A DNA stretch of 64,000 bases from an uncultured Streptomyces sp. (GTDB taxonomy: Bacteria; Actinomycetota; Actinomycetes; Streptomycetales; Streptomycetaceae): positions 62,001-126,000 of the forward strand of contig NZ_CANLBS010000004.1 in assembly GCF_947488945.1 (NCBI RefSeq), written 5' to 3'. Made by a program: the position numbers and the translations under genes. This document shows, in pieces, positions 46,010-55,196 of this stretch (the first letter of the stretch is position 1; each line of letters begins with the position of its first letter). The notes beneath the pieces were generated by a model that made no database searches, had not been told where the DNA came from, and worked only from the letters and a program-made list of their open reading frames with translations.

Positions 46010-46960
46010 TTACGCCGGGTCCCTCGCCGTCACCGCGCGGTAGGCGATCTCAGCGAGCCGGGCCTGGCCGGCCCGGCCCGGGTGGAACCAGTCCCAGGTG
46101 CTGAGCTGCGCCCCGGTGAAGGGGTAGTCGAAGACCGCGCCGCCGTCGTGACGGCACAGCTCGTCCTTGGCGCAGACCTCGCGCAGCACCTGGTTGTAGG
46201 CCATCACCCGGTCCCGCACCGCCGACCGGCGGGCCGTGGCCGCTTCGCCGAGGTCGTCCGCGTCGCCCAGCATCGAGGTGCAGATGCCGAGCGCCCAGAT
46301 CTTCTTGACCAGGTCGTGCTGACGCCCCGTCGACCAGAGCCGGTGCAGGTCGGGCACGCTCGCCACGTACACCTGGGTCTTCGGCGCTGCCGACCGCAGC
46401 GCGCGCATCGACGCCTCGAAGGAGGCGCGGAAGTCCTCCACCGGGGTCATCACGTCCACCGAGGCCCGGCAGGCGTCGTTGGCGCCGATCATCACTGTCA
46501 CCAGGCCGGGCCGGTCCTTCGCCGCCGCCGCCATCTGCTCCGGCAACTGCGCGATGCGCGCGCCGGACACCGCGTGGTTCCAGCTGTGGGTCCGGATGTG
46601 CGCCGGGCCGAGCAGCCGGAGCGCGAGGCTGTCGACCGAGGCGTCGGTGCCCGTCGCCCACGACACCTCCGGGCAGTCGGCCAGCACCGAGCAGGCGTCG
46701 AAGCCGCGGGTCATGGAATCGCCGACCGCCGCGACCGAGGCCGGCTCCCGGTTCCACGCGGAGGCGGGGGCGGCGGCGCCGGCGGACTGACGGCCGCTTC
46801 CGGGGGCGCTCTTCGGACCGTCGTCGCCGCCGCTCGTGCAGCCCGCCAGCACCGCGAGCGACAGCGCCGCCGCCGTCACGGCCGCGACGCGCCCGCGCCG
46901 ACGCCCCGTCAGCCGCCCCGCCCGCCCGGTCGATTCCGGCATTCCAGTCCTGCCCGGCAT
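46010..46960 (-). CDS. SGNH/GDSL-family lipoprotein hydrolase
   Basis: A 316-residue lipoprotein: basic N-terminus, hydrophobic core and lipobox LAVLAGC with Cys41. The SGNH esterase blocks are clear: AVGDSMTRGFD (Ser82), glycine block around VSGARIAQLP, MIGANDACR and the terminal DWFHPGRAGQ. It should be an extracellular esterase or lipase, possibly deacetylating sugars. ATG 46960 is strongly favoured because GGAGG is 6 nt upstream; the frame is open to 47155 but without sites. It leads the operon with aldose epimerase. Confidence 0.9.
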   Translation of the reverse strand: MPGRTGMPESTGRAGRLTGRRRGRVAAVTAAALSLAVLAGCTSGGDDGPKSAPGSGRQSAGAAAPASAWNREPASVAAVGDSMTRGFDACSVLADCPEVSWATGTDASVDSLALRLLGPAHIRTHSWNHAVSGARIAQLPEQMAAAAKDRPGLVTVMIGANDACRASVDVMTPVEDFRASFEASMRALRSAAPKTQVYVASVPDLHRLWSTGRQHDLVKKIWALGICTSMLGDADDLGEAATARRSAVRDRVMAYNQVLREVCAKDELCRHDGGAVFDYPFTGAQLSTWDWFHPGRAGQARLAEIAYRAVTARDPA

Positions 46961-47323
46961 TCCGGACCTCCGTACTCCCTGGTCTATGCCCATGGCCCGT
47001 GCCCCCGGCCGACCCGCAACCGCAGGTCGGGGCGGCGATGCGCACCCGCGGGTGAATGCGCCGGATTCAAGGGGCCAGGACGACCGTACGTCACCCAACC
47101 GGCCCTCGGGCACGGTAGCTTTTTCCCGTCGAACCAGTGACGTAAGCGCGCCCACCCCGCGTGGTAAGTGCGATACATCACCTCATGTCACATATTGTCA
47201 CCTTCCTGGAGATCAAATCGCGATGCTGTTCCCTGGGGACAGACCCGGGATACGGCCAGGCAGAGGCGGTAGGGGCGCGAGGCCGCTGGGGAAGGCGTAC
47301 CTCGTCCCACACGGGAGGTTCCG
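46961..47323. other. divergent intergenic region with AT-rich island
   Basis: No gene seen. The part 47165-47225 is unusually AT-rich and contains TGTCAC twice, at 47186-47191 and 47196-47201, ten bp apart on the same face of the helix, plausibly a regulator site for one of the divergent genes (SGNH or DUF3145). I could not define -10/-35 boxes with confidence. Confidence 0.4.
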
Positions 47324-47818
47324 GTGACGACACGTGGAGTCCTGTACGTACACTCCGCACCCCGCGCGCTGTGCCCGCACGTCGAATGGGCGGTGGCGGG
47401 CGTGCTCGGCGTGCGGGTCCAGCTCGACTGGACCAGACAGCCCGCCGCACCCGGCACCTGGCGGTCCGAGTTCTCCTGGCAGGCGTCGGCGGGCACGGCG
47501 TCCCAGCTCGCCTCCGCGCTGCGCGGCTGGGACCTGCTGCGCTTCGAGGTGACCGCCGAGCCCACCCCCGCCGCCGAGGGCGAGCGCTACAGCTCCACCC
47601 CCACGCTCGGCATCTTCCACGCCGTCACCGGCATGCACGGCGACATCCTGGTCCCCGAGGACCGGCTGCGGGCCGCACTCGCCCGCTCCGCGGCCGGCGA
47701 GAGCGACCTCGGTGCGGAGGTCTCCCGACTGCTCGGCAAGCCATGGGACGACGAACTGGAGTCCTTCCGGCACGCCGGCGAGGGCGCCCCGGTCCGCTGG
47801 CTCCACCAGGTCGTCTGA
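47324..47818 (+). CDS. DUF3145 protein
   Basis: A 164-residue actinobacterial DUF3145 protein, recognised by its opening TTRGVLYVHSAPRALCPHVEW and the central FEVTAEPTPAAEGERYSSTP. No membrane segment or catalytic motif is apparent. The gene is commonly found beside the fatty-acid synthase operon in actinomycetes, and here it converges on fabF across a strong terminator. GTG 47324 has GGGAGG 5 bp upstream. Function unknown. Confidence 0.88.
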   Translation: MTTRGVLYVHSAPRALCPHVEWAVAGVLGVRVQLDWTRQPAAPGTWRSEFSWQASAGTASQLASALRGWDLLRFEVTAEPTPAAEGERYSSTPTLGIFHAVTGMHGDILVPEDRLRAALARSAAGESDLGAEVSRLLGKPWDDELESFRHAGEGAPVRWLHQVV

Positions 47819-47884
47819 GGGCCGGGCCGTCCGGGCACCGGCTCGTCCGGGGCGGCCCGTCCGCCGCGCCCCGCGCACACGACC

Positions 47885-47925
47885 GAGCCCGCCCCTGCCG
47901 GAGACGATCCGGGAGGGGCGGGCTC
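47885..47925. terminator. bidirectional terminator between DUF3145 and fabF
   Basis: 17-bp arms with one mismatch (GAGCCCGCCCCTGCCGG) and loop AGACGAT, 66 bp past DUF3145 and 70 bp past fabF. Confidence 0.8.
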
Positions 47926-47994
47926 AAACGGTTCTGCTGGAACCGGACGCCGACCAACGGTCGGGCGCCGTGCACCGTGAGGTGCCGTGCACCG

Positions 47995-49257
47995 TCAGAC
48001 GCTGCGGAAGGCCAGCACCACGTTGTGGCCGCCGAAGCCGAAGGAGTTGTTGATCGCGGCGATCGATCCCTCCGGCAGCGCCTGGGGGGCGTCGCGGACG
48101 ATGTTGGCGTCCACGTCCGCGTCCAGGTTCTCGATGTTGATGGTCGGCGGGGCCATCCGGTGGTGCAGCGCGAGGACGGTCGCCACCGTCTCGATGCCGC
48201 CGGCGCCGCCCAGCAGGTGACCCGTCATCGACTTGGTGCCCGAGATCGCGATGTGGTCGAGGTCGTCGCCCAGGACCTGGCGCAGCGCCTTCACCTCGGC
48301 CAGGTCGCCCTGCGGCGTCGAGGTGGCGTGCGCGTTGAGGTGCACGACCTCCGACGGCTTGAGGTCGGTGGAGTCCAGCAGGTTCTGCAGGGCGGCGGCG
48401 ATACCGCGACCGCTCGGCTCCGGCTGCGCGATGTGGTGGGCGTCGGCCGACAGGCCCTGGCCCAGCACCTCGCAGTAGACCTTGGCGCCGCGCGCGGCGG
48501 CGTGCTCGGCCGACTCCAGGACGACCACGCCGGCGCCCTCGCCGAGCACGAAGCCGTCACGGCCCGTGTCGTAGGGGCGCGAGGCCTTCTGCGGATCGTC
48601 GTTGTTCTTCGACATCGCCATCATGTTGGCGAACGCGGCGATCGGCAGCGGGTGGATGGCCGCCTCGGTGCCACCGGCGACGACCACGTCGGCACGGCCC
48701 GTACGGATCATCTCGACCGCGTAGCCGATGGCCTCGGCGCCGGACGCGCACGCGGAGACCGGAGTGTGCACGCCGGCCTGGGCGTTGACCTCCAGGCCGA
48801 CGTTGGCCGCCGGGCCGTTCGGCATGAGCATGGGGACGGTGTGCGGGGAGACGCGGCGTACGCCCTTCTCCTTCAGCACGTCGTACTGGTCGAGCAGGGT
48901 GATCACACCGCCGATGCCGGAGGCGATGACCGACCCCAGGCGCTCGGGCCGGATCTTCTCGTCCTCACCGGCCTTGCCGGTGAAACCGGCGTCCGCCCAC
49001 GCCTCACGGGCCGCGATCAGCGCGAACTGCGCCGAGCGGTCCAGCTTGCGGGCGAGCGGCCGGGGCAGGACGTCGCCCGGGTCGACGGCCGCGGTCGCGG
49101 CGATCCGGACGGGCAGTTCGGCGAAGCGCTCGCCTTCGAGGGGCTTGACGCCGGAGCGACCGGCCATCAGCCCTTCCCAGGTCGATGCGGAGTCGCCACC
49201 CAGCGGAGTGGTTGCGCCGATACCGGTGACGACCACGGTGCGATTGGTCGGGCTCAC
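47995..49257 (-). CDS. fabF: beta-ketoacyl-ACP synthase II
   Basis: A 420-residue FabF condensing enzyme. The catalytic triad is Cys170 (TPVSACASG), His310 (LNAHATSTPQGD) and His347 (SMTGHLLGGAG), with the C-terminal NNSFGFGGHN. It elongates acyl-ACP with malonyl-ACP in type II fatty-acid synthesis. It is last in the fabD-fabH-acpP-fabF operon; GTG 49257 is 77 bp after acpP. The longer frame upstream is an artefact. Confidence 0.97.
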   Translation of the reverse strand: MSPTNRTVVVTGIGATTPLGGDSASTWEGLMAGRSGVKPLEGERFAELPVRIAATAAVDPGDVLPRPLARKLDRSAQFALIAAREAWADAGFTGKAGEDEKIRPERLGSVIASGIGGVITLLDQYDVLKEKGVRRVSPHTVPMLMPNGPAANVGLEVNAQAGVHTPVSACASGAEAIGYAVEMIRTGRADVVVAGGTEAAIHPLPIAAFANMMAMSKNNDDPQKASRPYDTGRDGFVLGEGAGVVVLESAEHAAARGAKVYCEVLGQGLSADAHHIAQPEPSGRGIAAALQNLLDSTDLKPSEVVHLNAHATSTPQGDLAEVKALRQVLGDDLDHIAISGTKSMTGHLLGGAGGIETVATVLALHHRMAPPTINIENLDADVDANIVRDAPQALPEGSIAAINNSFGFGGHNVVLAFRSV

Positions 49258-49334
49258 TGGAAAATCTTCTCCACGTGTAGAGGGTCGTGAATCAGCGGCG
49301 CCACCGCCGGGTGGCGACACACGACGGACTGGGG

Positions 49335-49583
49335 TCAGCCCTGGTGCTTCAGGATGTAGTCGGCGGCGTCGCCGACCGTCTTGAGGTTCTTGACGTCCTC
49401 GTCGGGGATCTTGACGTCGAAGCGCTCCTCGGCGGCGACGACGACCTCGACCATGGACAGCGAGTCGACGTCCAGGTCGTCGGTGAAGGACTTGTCCAGC
49501 TTGACGTCCTCGACCGGGATACCGGCGATCTCGTTGACGATCTCGGCGAGACCGGTGACGATCTCTTCCTGGGTGGCGGCCAT
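49335..49583 (-). CDS. acpP: acyl carrier protein
   Basis: An 82-residue acidic ACP. The phosphopantetheine attachment serine is Ser41 in DDLDVDSLSMVEVVV, with the usual four-helix pattern. It carries growing chains for FabH and FabF, whose genes flank it. ATG 49583 follows GAAGGAG at 6 nt. Its place in the fab operon marks it as the fatty-acid ACP rather than a polyketide one. Confidence 0.97.
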   Translation of the reverse strand: MAATQEEIVTGLAEIVNEIAGIPVEDVKLDKSFTDDLDVDSLSMVEVVVAAEERFDVKIPDEDVKNLKTVGDAADYILKHQG

Positions 49584-49646
49584 GTGGCGCTCCTTCGGTG
49601 TTTATCTGCTGGGTTCGGACGTCCGGACCGGAAGGTCCGGTTGTGC

Positions 49647-50648
49647 CTAGGGGAGAGTAACGACCGTCGCGGCGTACACGAGACCCGCCCCGAAGCCGAT
49701 GACGAGCGCGGTGTCGCCGCTCTTCGCCTGACCGGTCGCCAGGAGCCGCTCCATCGCGAGCGGGATCGAGGCGGCGGACGTGTTGCCGGTGGTCTCCACG
49801 TCGCGTGCGACGGTGACGTGCTCCGGCAGTTTCAGGGTCTTCACCATCGAGTCGATGATCCGCATGTTGGCCTGGTGCGGAATGAAGACGTCCAGGTCTT
49901 GCGGCGAGATCCCGGCGGCGTCCAGCGCCTGCTGGGCGACCTTCGCCATCTCGAAGACGGCCCAGCGGAAGACCGCCTGGCCCTCCTGCGTGATCGCGGG
50001 GAACTTCTCCGGCCGCTCGGCGTGGAACACGTCCCACGCCACGGTCTGCTTGATCGTCCCGGACTTGTCGCCCTCGGAACCCCACACGGTCGGGCCGATG
50101 GCCGGCTCCTTGGAGGGGCCGACGACGACCGCGCCCGCGCCGTCGCCGAACAGGAACGCCGTGGCACGGTCGTTCAGGTCGGTGAGGTCGCTCAGCCGCT
50201 CCACGCCGATGACCAGCACGTACTCGGCCGAGCCCTCGACGATCATGCCCTTGGCGAGGGTCAGGCCGTAGCCGAAGCCCGCGCAGCCGGCCGAGATGTC
50301 GAAGGCGGCGGGCTTGCCCGCCCCGATCTTGTGCGCGATGTCGGTGGCGATCGCCGGGGTCTGCGCGAAGTGCGACACCGTCGAGACGACGACGGCGCCG
50401 ATCTGCTCCGGGTCGATCCCGGCGTCGGCGATGGCCTTGCCCGACGCCTCCACCGACATCGCCGACACGGTCTCCTCCTCGGAGGCCCAGTGGCGGGTCG
50501 CGATGCCGGAACGGGAGCGGATCCACTCGTCGGACGAGTCGATCGTCTCGAGGATCACCTCGTTGGGCACCACACGGGTCGGGCGGTAGCCGCCGACCCC
50601 CATGATCCGTGCGTACGGGGCGCCCTTGCTGGGCTTGATCTTCGACAT
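49647..50648 (-). CDS. fabH: beta-ketoacyl-ACP synthase III
   Basis: A 333-residue FabH initiation enzyme: Cys122 in DISAGCAGFGYGL, the histidine in FIPHQANMRIID and the asparagine in VETTGNTSAASIP. It condenses an acyl-CoA primer with malonyl-ACP; in Streptomyces it accepts branched and acetyl primers, setting fatty-acid type. ATG 50648 has AAGGAG about 11 bp upstream and lies 13 bp after the fabD stop. Confidence 0.97.
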   Translation of the reverse strand: MSKIKPSKGAPYARIMGVGGYRPTRVVPNEVILETIDSSDEWIRSRSGIATRHWASEEETVSAMSVEASGKAIADAGIDPEQIGAVVVSTVSHFAQTPAIATDIAHKIGAGKPAAFDISAGCAGFGYGLTLAKGMIVEGSAEYVLVIGVERLSDLTDLNDRATAFLFGDGAGAVVVGPSKEPAIGPTVWGSEGDKSGTIKQTVAWDVFHAERPEKFPAITQEGQAVFRWAVFEMAKVAQQALDAAGISPQDLDVFIPHQANMRIIDSMVKTLKLPEHVTVARDVETTGNTSAASIPLAMERLLATGQAKSGDTALVIGFGAGLVYAATVVTLP

Positions 50649-50661
50649 GCTCGCGTGCTCC

Positions 50662-51582
50662 TTAGGCGCCCGCGAGCTCGGACACGAGCGCGCGGGCGGC
50701 ATCGAGGTCGTCGGGGGTCTTGAGCGCGAGAGTCTTGACACCGGGCAGCGCGCGCTTGGCGAGCCCGGTGAGGGTACCGCCGGGGCACACCTCGATGAGT
50801 GCCGTGACACCCAGCCGCTGGAAGGTCTCCATGCACAGGTCCCAGCGGACCGGGTTGGCGACCTGGCCGACCAGCCGCGTCAGGACCTCGGCGCCGGTGG
50901 CCACCGTCTCACCGTCGGCGTTGGACACGTAGGTCACGGACGGGTCGGCGGGCGACAGGTCCGCGGCGGCGGCGCGCAGCCGCTCCACGGCCGGGGCCAT
51001 GTGGTGCGTGTGGAACGCGCCGGCGACCTTCAGCGGCACCACGCGGCGCACGCCCTCCGGCTTGTCCTCGGCGAGCGCGGCGATCTGCTCGGCCGTCCCG
51101 GCGGCCACGATCTGCCCGCCGCCGTTCACGTTGGCGGGGGTCAGCCCCAGCTTCTCCAGGTGCGGGACGGTGACCTCGGGGTCGCCGCCCAGCAGTGCGG
51201 CCATCCCGGTCTCGGTCACCGCGGCGGCCTCGGCCATGGCGAGCCCGCGGGTCCGCACGAAGCGCAGCGCGGCCTCGGCGCCGAGGACGCCGGCGAACAC
51301 CGAAGCGGTGATCTCACCGACGCTGTGACCTGCGACGACACCGGGGGAGGCGTCGAGGGCGGAGGCCGACAGGAGACCGGCGGCTACCAGCAGCGGCTGC
51401 GCCACCGCGGTGTCACGGATCTCGTCGGCGTCGGCCTTGGTGCCGTAGTGGACGAGGTCGAGCCCGATCGCGTCGGACCACGCCGCGACGCGGTCGGTGG
51501 CGCCGGGCAGTTCGAGCCAGGGAGTCAGGAAGCCGGGCGTCTGAGCGCCTTGGCCGGGAGCGACGAGTACGAGCACCCTCAC
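50662..51582 (-). CDS. fabD: malonyl-CoA:ACP transacylase
   Basis: A 306-residue malonyltransferase. The start VLVAPGQGAQTPGF, the nucleophile Ser87 in GHSVGEITA, and His191 in AGAFHTHHM define the family. It loads malonate onto AcpP, feeding FabH and FabF in the same operon and probably polyketide synthases too. GTG 51582 is chosen so the first beta strand (VRVLVLVAPG) is complete; a GAGAGAG stretch precedes it. First gene of the operon, 83 bp after fasR. Confidence 0.96.
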   Translation of the reverse strand: MRVLVLVAPGQGAQTPGFLTPWLELPGATDRVAAWSDAIGLDLVHYGTKADADEIRDTAVAQPLLVAAGLLSASALDASPGVVAGHSVGEITASVFAGVLGAEAALRFVRTRGLAMAEAAAVTETGMAALLGGDPEVTVPHLEKLGLTPANVNGGGQIVAAGTAEQIAALAEDKPEGVRRVVPLKVAGAFHTHHMAPAVERLRAAAADLSPADPSVTYVSNADGETVATGAEVLTRLVGQVANPVRWDLCMETFQRLGVTALIEVCPGGTLTGLAKRALPGVKTLALKTPDDLDAARALVSELAGA

Positions 51583-51665
51583 ACTCTCTCTTGCGGACGG
51601 GCCCGCATGCCCGTGGGGACAGGGACGAAGAACCGTCGGGGGAATTGTTGAATACCGACAAAAGT

Positions 51666-52865
51666 CTAGGACTGCGTCTCCGCCGCGGCCAAGCGCCCCA
51701 GGATGAGGGCGATTCGCAGGGTGAAGGCGGACCGCACGTCGGACGGCGACCACCCGGTGACGTCAGTCACACGTCGCAGCCGGTAGCGCACGGTGTTGGG
51801 GTGGACGAAGAGCATCCTCGCCGCGCCCTCCAGGCTGCTGGCCTGTTCCAGGTAGACACTCAGCGTCTCCAGCAGCGCGGACCCCGCCTCTTCCAGCGGT
51901 CTGTAGATCTCCTCCACCAACTGGTCGCGGGCGGCGGGGTCGCCGGCCATCGCGCGCTCCGGCAGCACGTCGTCGGCCAGCACCGGCCTCGGCGCGTCCT
52001 GCCAGGCCGCGCACGCCTTCATCCCGGCGGCGGCGGCCTGCGCGGACCGGGTCGCGGCCAGCAGGTCCGGCACCACGGGCCCGGCAACCACCGGCCCCGC
52101 CGCGTACGGGCCGATCACGCTCTTGGCGACCCGCAGCGGGTTGTCGCTGCCGCCGGCGATCACCACCAGGCGGTTGCCGAGCACCCCGGTCAGCACCTGG
52201 AGCTTCGCGCCGCGCGCGGCCCGGCGGATCGCCTCGACGGTCAGCTCGCTGTCCCCGTCGGGGGCGGTGCCGAGGACCACGCAGACGTGCTCGGGGGCGT
52301 TCCAGCCGAGCGCCGAGGCGCGGGACACGGCCCCCTCGTCCGCCTCGCCCGACAGCACGGCGTTGACCACCAGCGACTCCAGCCGGGCGTCCCACGCTCC
52401 GCGCGCCTCGGCGGCCTGCGCGTAGACCTGGGCGGTGGCGAAGGCGATCTCACGGGCGTACACGAGAAGCGCCTCGCGCAGCACCGACTCGTCGCCGGGC
52501 GCCGCGACCTCGTCGATCGCCGTCTCCATGACCTCGATCGTCGTCCGCACCATCTCCACGGTCTGCCGGAGCGTGATCGCCCGGGTCAGCTCGCGGGGCG
52601 CGGTGCCGAAGACGTCGGTGGAGATGGCCTGCGGGGTCTCCGGATGCCGGAACCACTCGGTGAACGCGGCGATACCGGCCTGGGCGACCAGGCCGATCCA
52701 GGACCGGTTCTCCGGCGGCATCGCCCGGTACCACGGCAGCGTCTCGTCCATGCGGGCGATCGCGTTCGCGGCCAGCCGGCCGGAGGACTGCTCCAGCCGC
52801 TTCAGGGTCGCGGTATGCGGGTGGGTGTTGTTGGCAGCGGGCTGCGCGGGATCGGGTCGGGGCAC
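51666..52865 (-). CDS. fasR: FasR, PucR-type activator of the fab operon
   Basis: A 399-residue regulator with a long N-terminal domain (GIAAFTEWFRHP, ELTRAITLRQTVEMVRTTIEVM), a middle GGDEF-like/CdaR region, and the C-terminal PucR HTH: YLEQASSLEGAARMLFVHPNTVRYRLRRV (about 343-371). Its location directly before fabD is that of Streptomyces FasR, which activates the fab operon. GTG 52865 starts the conserved MPRPDPAQPAANN. Same strand as fabD, with an 83-bp AT-containing gap that should hold the fab promoter. Confidence 0.92.
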   Translation of the reverse strand: MPRPDPAQPAANNTHPHTATLKRLEQSSGRLAANAIARMDETLPWYRAMPPENRSWIGLVAQAGIAAFTEWFRHPETPQAISTDVFGTAPRELTRAITLRQTVEMVRTTIEVMETAIDEVAAPGDESVLREALLVYAREIAFATAQVYAQAAEARGAWDARLESLVVNAVLSGEADEGAVSRASALGWNAPEHVCVVLGTAPDGDSELTVEAIRRAARGAKLQVLTGVLGNRLVVIAGGSDNPLRVAKSVIGPYAAGPVVAGPVVPDLLAATRSAQAAAAGMKACAAWQDAPRPVLADDVLPERAMAGDPAARDQLVEEIYRPLEEAGSALLETLSVYLEQASSLEGAARMLFVHPNTVRYRLRRVTDVTGWSPSDVRSAFTLRIALILGRLAAAETQS

Positions 52866-53015
52866 AGCACAAGACTGCCTTATCGGTCCGGCGGTCCGGT
52901 GGGGCGGGGCGACGCGGGCCGGGGGAGCGGGGCCCGGACGCGCCCGGTCCGCCGTACGCCCCCCCGGTGCGCGGGCGGCCGGACGGGCCGGGCGGGACAG
53001 GACTACCGTGGTCGT

Positions 53016-53702
53016 GTGATTTCCGTACATCGCGCCGACGAGCGGTACGCGGGCGGGGACGAGGACGCCGGGATCTCCTCCCGCCACGCCTTCTCCTTCG
53101 GCTCCTTCTACGATCCGGACAACCTCCGCTTCGGCGCGATCCTCGCCTGCAACGAGGAACGCCTGGCCCCGGGGGCCGGTTTCGACGAACACCCGCACAG
53201 CCACACCGAGATCGTCACGTGGGTGGCCGAGGGCGAGCTGACCCACCGCGACTCGGCCGGCCACACCACCCGCGTACGCGCCGGAGACGTCCAGCACCTG
53301 AGCGCCGCCGCCGGTGTCCGGCACGTCGAACGCAACGACAAGGACGTCCCGTTGACGTTCGTCCAGATGTGGCTCGCCCCGCTGGAGGCGGGCGGCGAAC
53401 CGTCCTACGCCCACGTCCCCGGTATCGCCGACTCCACCCCCTACGCCCTGCCCGACGCGGGCGCGATGCTGCACGTCCGCCGGCTCGCGGCGGGCGAACG
53501 CGCCTGGGTGCCGGACGCTGCGGGTCTCTACGTCCATGTCGTACGCGGCCGGGTGCTGCTGGCGGGCCAGGAGCTGGGACCGGGCGACTCGGCGCGGATC
53601 ACCGACGCGTCGGGGCTGGAGCTGGAGGCGGCGGAAGGGGCGGACAGGGCCGAGGCGGTGGAGGGTGCCGAGGTGCTGGTGTGGGAGCTGGGCGGGGTGT
53701 GA
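53016..53702 (+). CDS. pirin-like bicupin protein
   Basis: A 228-residue pirin. The N-terminal cupin keeps the metal-binding residues in GFDEHPHSHTEIVTWVAEGELTH (about 50-72) and the downstream AAGVRHVERN; the C-terminal cupin is degenerate as usual. Family members bind Fe and are linked to quercetinase activity or metabolic regulation; the role here is unknown. GTG 53016 has no strong site but starts the conserved RADERYAGG. Divergent from fasR with 150 bp between. Confidence 0.88.
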   Translation: MISVHRADERYAGGDEDAGISSRHAFSFGSFYDPDNLRFGAILACNEERLAPGAGFDEHPHSHTEIVTWVAEGELTHRDSAGHTTRVRAGDVQHLSAAAGVRHVERNDKDVPLTFVQMWLAPLEAGGEPSYAHVPGIADSTPYALPDAGAMLHVRRLAAGERAWVPDAAGLYVHVVRGRVLLAGQELGPGDSARITDASGLELEAAEGADRAEAVEGAEVLVWELGGV

Positions 53703-53756
53703 GGGCACCCGGAGCGGCGCGCCCGGGTCGGCAGGTCCGGGTGGGCACGTCCGAGT

Positions 53757-54232
53757 GGCGGGTCGTACCTATCGGAGCCCGTCCACGAAAGCGGTCCAGG
53801 CGTCAGCGCCCACGGCGACGACGGGCCCGGTGGGGTTCTTGCTGTCGCGGACGGGGACGATGCCGGTGAGGTTGGCAGCCACCTCGACGCATTCACCGCC
53901 GGTGCTACCGCTGTGGGTGGACTTCCGCCACGTGGCCCCGCCGGAGACGGTGCACTCGACGCACTCGCCGCCGGTGTTGCCGCTGTAACTCGACGTGCGC
54001 CACTGCGCCTTGCTCGGGTCCGGTGCGTTCATCACGTCGCTCCTCAGTGAGGTGAGGAGGCGATGCTGCCCCGCCCGGCTGAGGAGTAATCGGGCGCGGC
54101 GGGTCGTACCTACCGGAGCCCGTCCACGAAAGCGGTCCAGGCGTCAGCGCCCACGGCGACGACGGGCCCGGTGGGGTTTTTGCTGTCGCGGACGGGGACG
54201 ATGCCGGTGAGGTTGGCAGCCACCTCGACGCA
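53757..54232. repeat. 135-bp direct repeat covering DUF397 gene ends
   Basis: 53757-53891 and 54098-54232 match over 135 bp with two differences by eye. Each copy contains the last 40 codons of a DUF397 gene plus its stop and 3' flank. Sequence outside diverges, so a tandem duplication or gene conversion made the pair. Confidence 0.85.
53769..54032 (-). CDS. DUF397 protein with two half-domains
   Basis: An 87-88-residue DUF397 protein (ATG 54032, or GTG 54035). It has two head motifs in a row, WRTSSYSGNTGGECVE and WRKSTHSGSTGGECVEVAAN, and one tail identical to that of the next gene. This looks like an in-frame fusion of a DUF397 head onto a complete DUF397. DUF397 proteins pair with XRE regulators carrying DUF5753 and are thought to be their small partner, influencing development and antibiotic production. 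Last gene of the cluster. Confidence 0.85.
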   Translation of the reverse strand: MNAPDPSKAQWRTSSYSGNTGGECVECTVSGGATWRKSTHSGSTGGECVEVAANLTGIVPVRDSKNPTGPVVAVGADAWTAFVDGLR

Positions 54233-54304
54233 GTCGCCGCCGTTGGTCCCGCTGTACGACGATGTGCACCACTGCGCGTCCGTCAGATCAGGACTGTGCC
54301 CCAT
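54110..54304 (-). CDS. DUF397 protein
   Basis: A 64-residue DUF397 protein (WCTSSYSGTNGGDCVEVAAN, DSKNPTGPVVAVGADAWTAF). Its ATG at 54304 lies inside the XRE gene, overlapping its end by 17 bp, the usual arrangement of this pair. The last 40 residues are identical to the following DUF397 gene. It should act with the XRE protein directly upstream. Confidence 0.9.
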   Translation of the reverse strand: MGHSPDLTDAQWCTSSYSGTNGGDCVEVAANLTGIVPVRDSKNPTGPVVAVGADAWTAFVDGLR

Positions 54305-55112
54305 ACCGTTCCTCCATCACGCGTGCGATCAGGGCCGCAGAGCTCTCGGGGGAGAGAGCTGCCGCTTGCAGGCGAGCGTAGCCCACTGAACGCTCCCTGA
54401 TCACTTGCGGGTTGGCGGTCATATGACCCTGGTCATAGCTGTCCACGTAGAACAGATCAGGGTCATCTTCAAACCTGAGGAGATTGAACGTGCCCATCAT
54501 CCCTGTGTGCTGGCCGATCGAAAACGGTAGAACCTGAATCTGAACCCATGGGGCATCACGAAAGTCCAACAACCGGCTCAGTTGTCTTCGCATAACACCA
54601 TGCCCACCGACCTCCTGGAATAGTGCGGCTTCACTCAGCAGGACCCATAGGGCCGGAGGCTGCTCTCGTTGCAGGATGCGCTGGCGGTCCATCCTGGCGG
54701 CCACCATCTCATCCGCTTTGACCGGGTGGTCCACGCTGATCAGTGCCCGCGCGTACTCCTCCGTCTGTAGCAGCCCGTAGACCAACTGCGCCTGGTAGGT
54801 GGAGATGTACGTGGCGCGGGCCTCCATCTCCGCGTACGCCTGGAACCAGGTGGGGAGTTGGCTGCGCAGGACGAGTCCGACGAGGCGGGAGAAGACCCCG
54901 CCGGTGCCGAGTGCGGCGTCGGCGCGTTCGGAGAAGTCGCGGGTGGGCAGCTTCTTCGTCGTCTCGATCTGGCCGATCAACGAGCCCGTGCAGAAGATGA
55001 TCTCGCCCAGGCGGTCCTGGGTGAGACCGGCGGCCTCGCGTTGGCGGCGCAGTTCCCAGCCGTAGAAGTCCAGCGGGGACGCGGCGGGGTCGAGCGACTG
55101 GATGTTGACCAC
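54288..55112 (-). CDS. XRE-family regulator with DUF5753 (Scr1/WhiJ-like)
   Basis: A 274-residue regulator. The N-terminal HTH runs about 15-70 (YGWELRRQREAAGLTQDRL, LIGQIETTKKLP), and DUF5753 follows with TYQAQLVYGLLQTEEYARAL, QREQPPALWVLLSEAAL, WVQIQVLPFSIGQHTGMMG and FNLLRFEDDPDLFYVD. It belongs with the two DUF397 genes downstream and the divergent ATPase gene, the standard Streptomyces abaA/whiJ-like quartet. GTG 55112 has GGAGG about 8 bp upstream. The gene is a little less GC-biased than the average here. Confidence 0.92.
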   Translation of the reverse strand: MVNIQSLDPAASPLDFYGWELRRQREAAGLTQDRLGEIIFCTGSLIGQIETTKKLPTRDFSERADAALGTGGVFSRLVGLVLRSQLPTWFQAYAEMEARATYISTYQAQLVYGLLQTEEYARALISVDHPVKADEMVAARMDRQRILQREQPPALWVLLSEAALFQEVGGHGVMRRQLSRLLDFRDAPWVQIQVLPFSIGQHTGMMGTFNLLRFEDDPDLFYVDSYDQGHMTANPQVIRERSVGYARLQAAALSPESSAALIARVMEERYGAQS

Positions 55113-55196
55113 CGGGGGGACCTCCGACGTCCAACGCCTCGCGGCGTTAGGTTCAGTAGGTAGCCGAGCGTAGTCGTTCTGCTGCACGCTGGTGAC

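Noticed and set aside
53757..54232. Possible insertion sequence or integron cassette because of the long direct repeat
   Set aside because: No transposase, terminal inverted repeat or attachment site; the repeat is explained by duplicated DUF397 gene ends.
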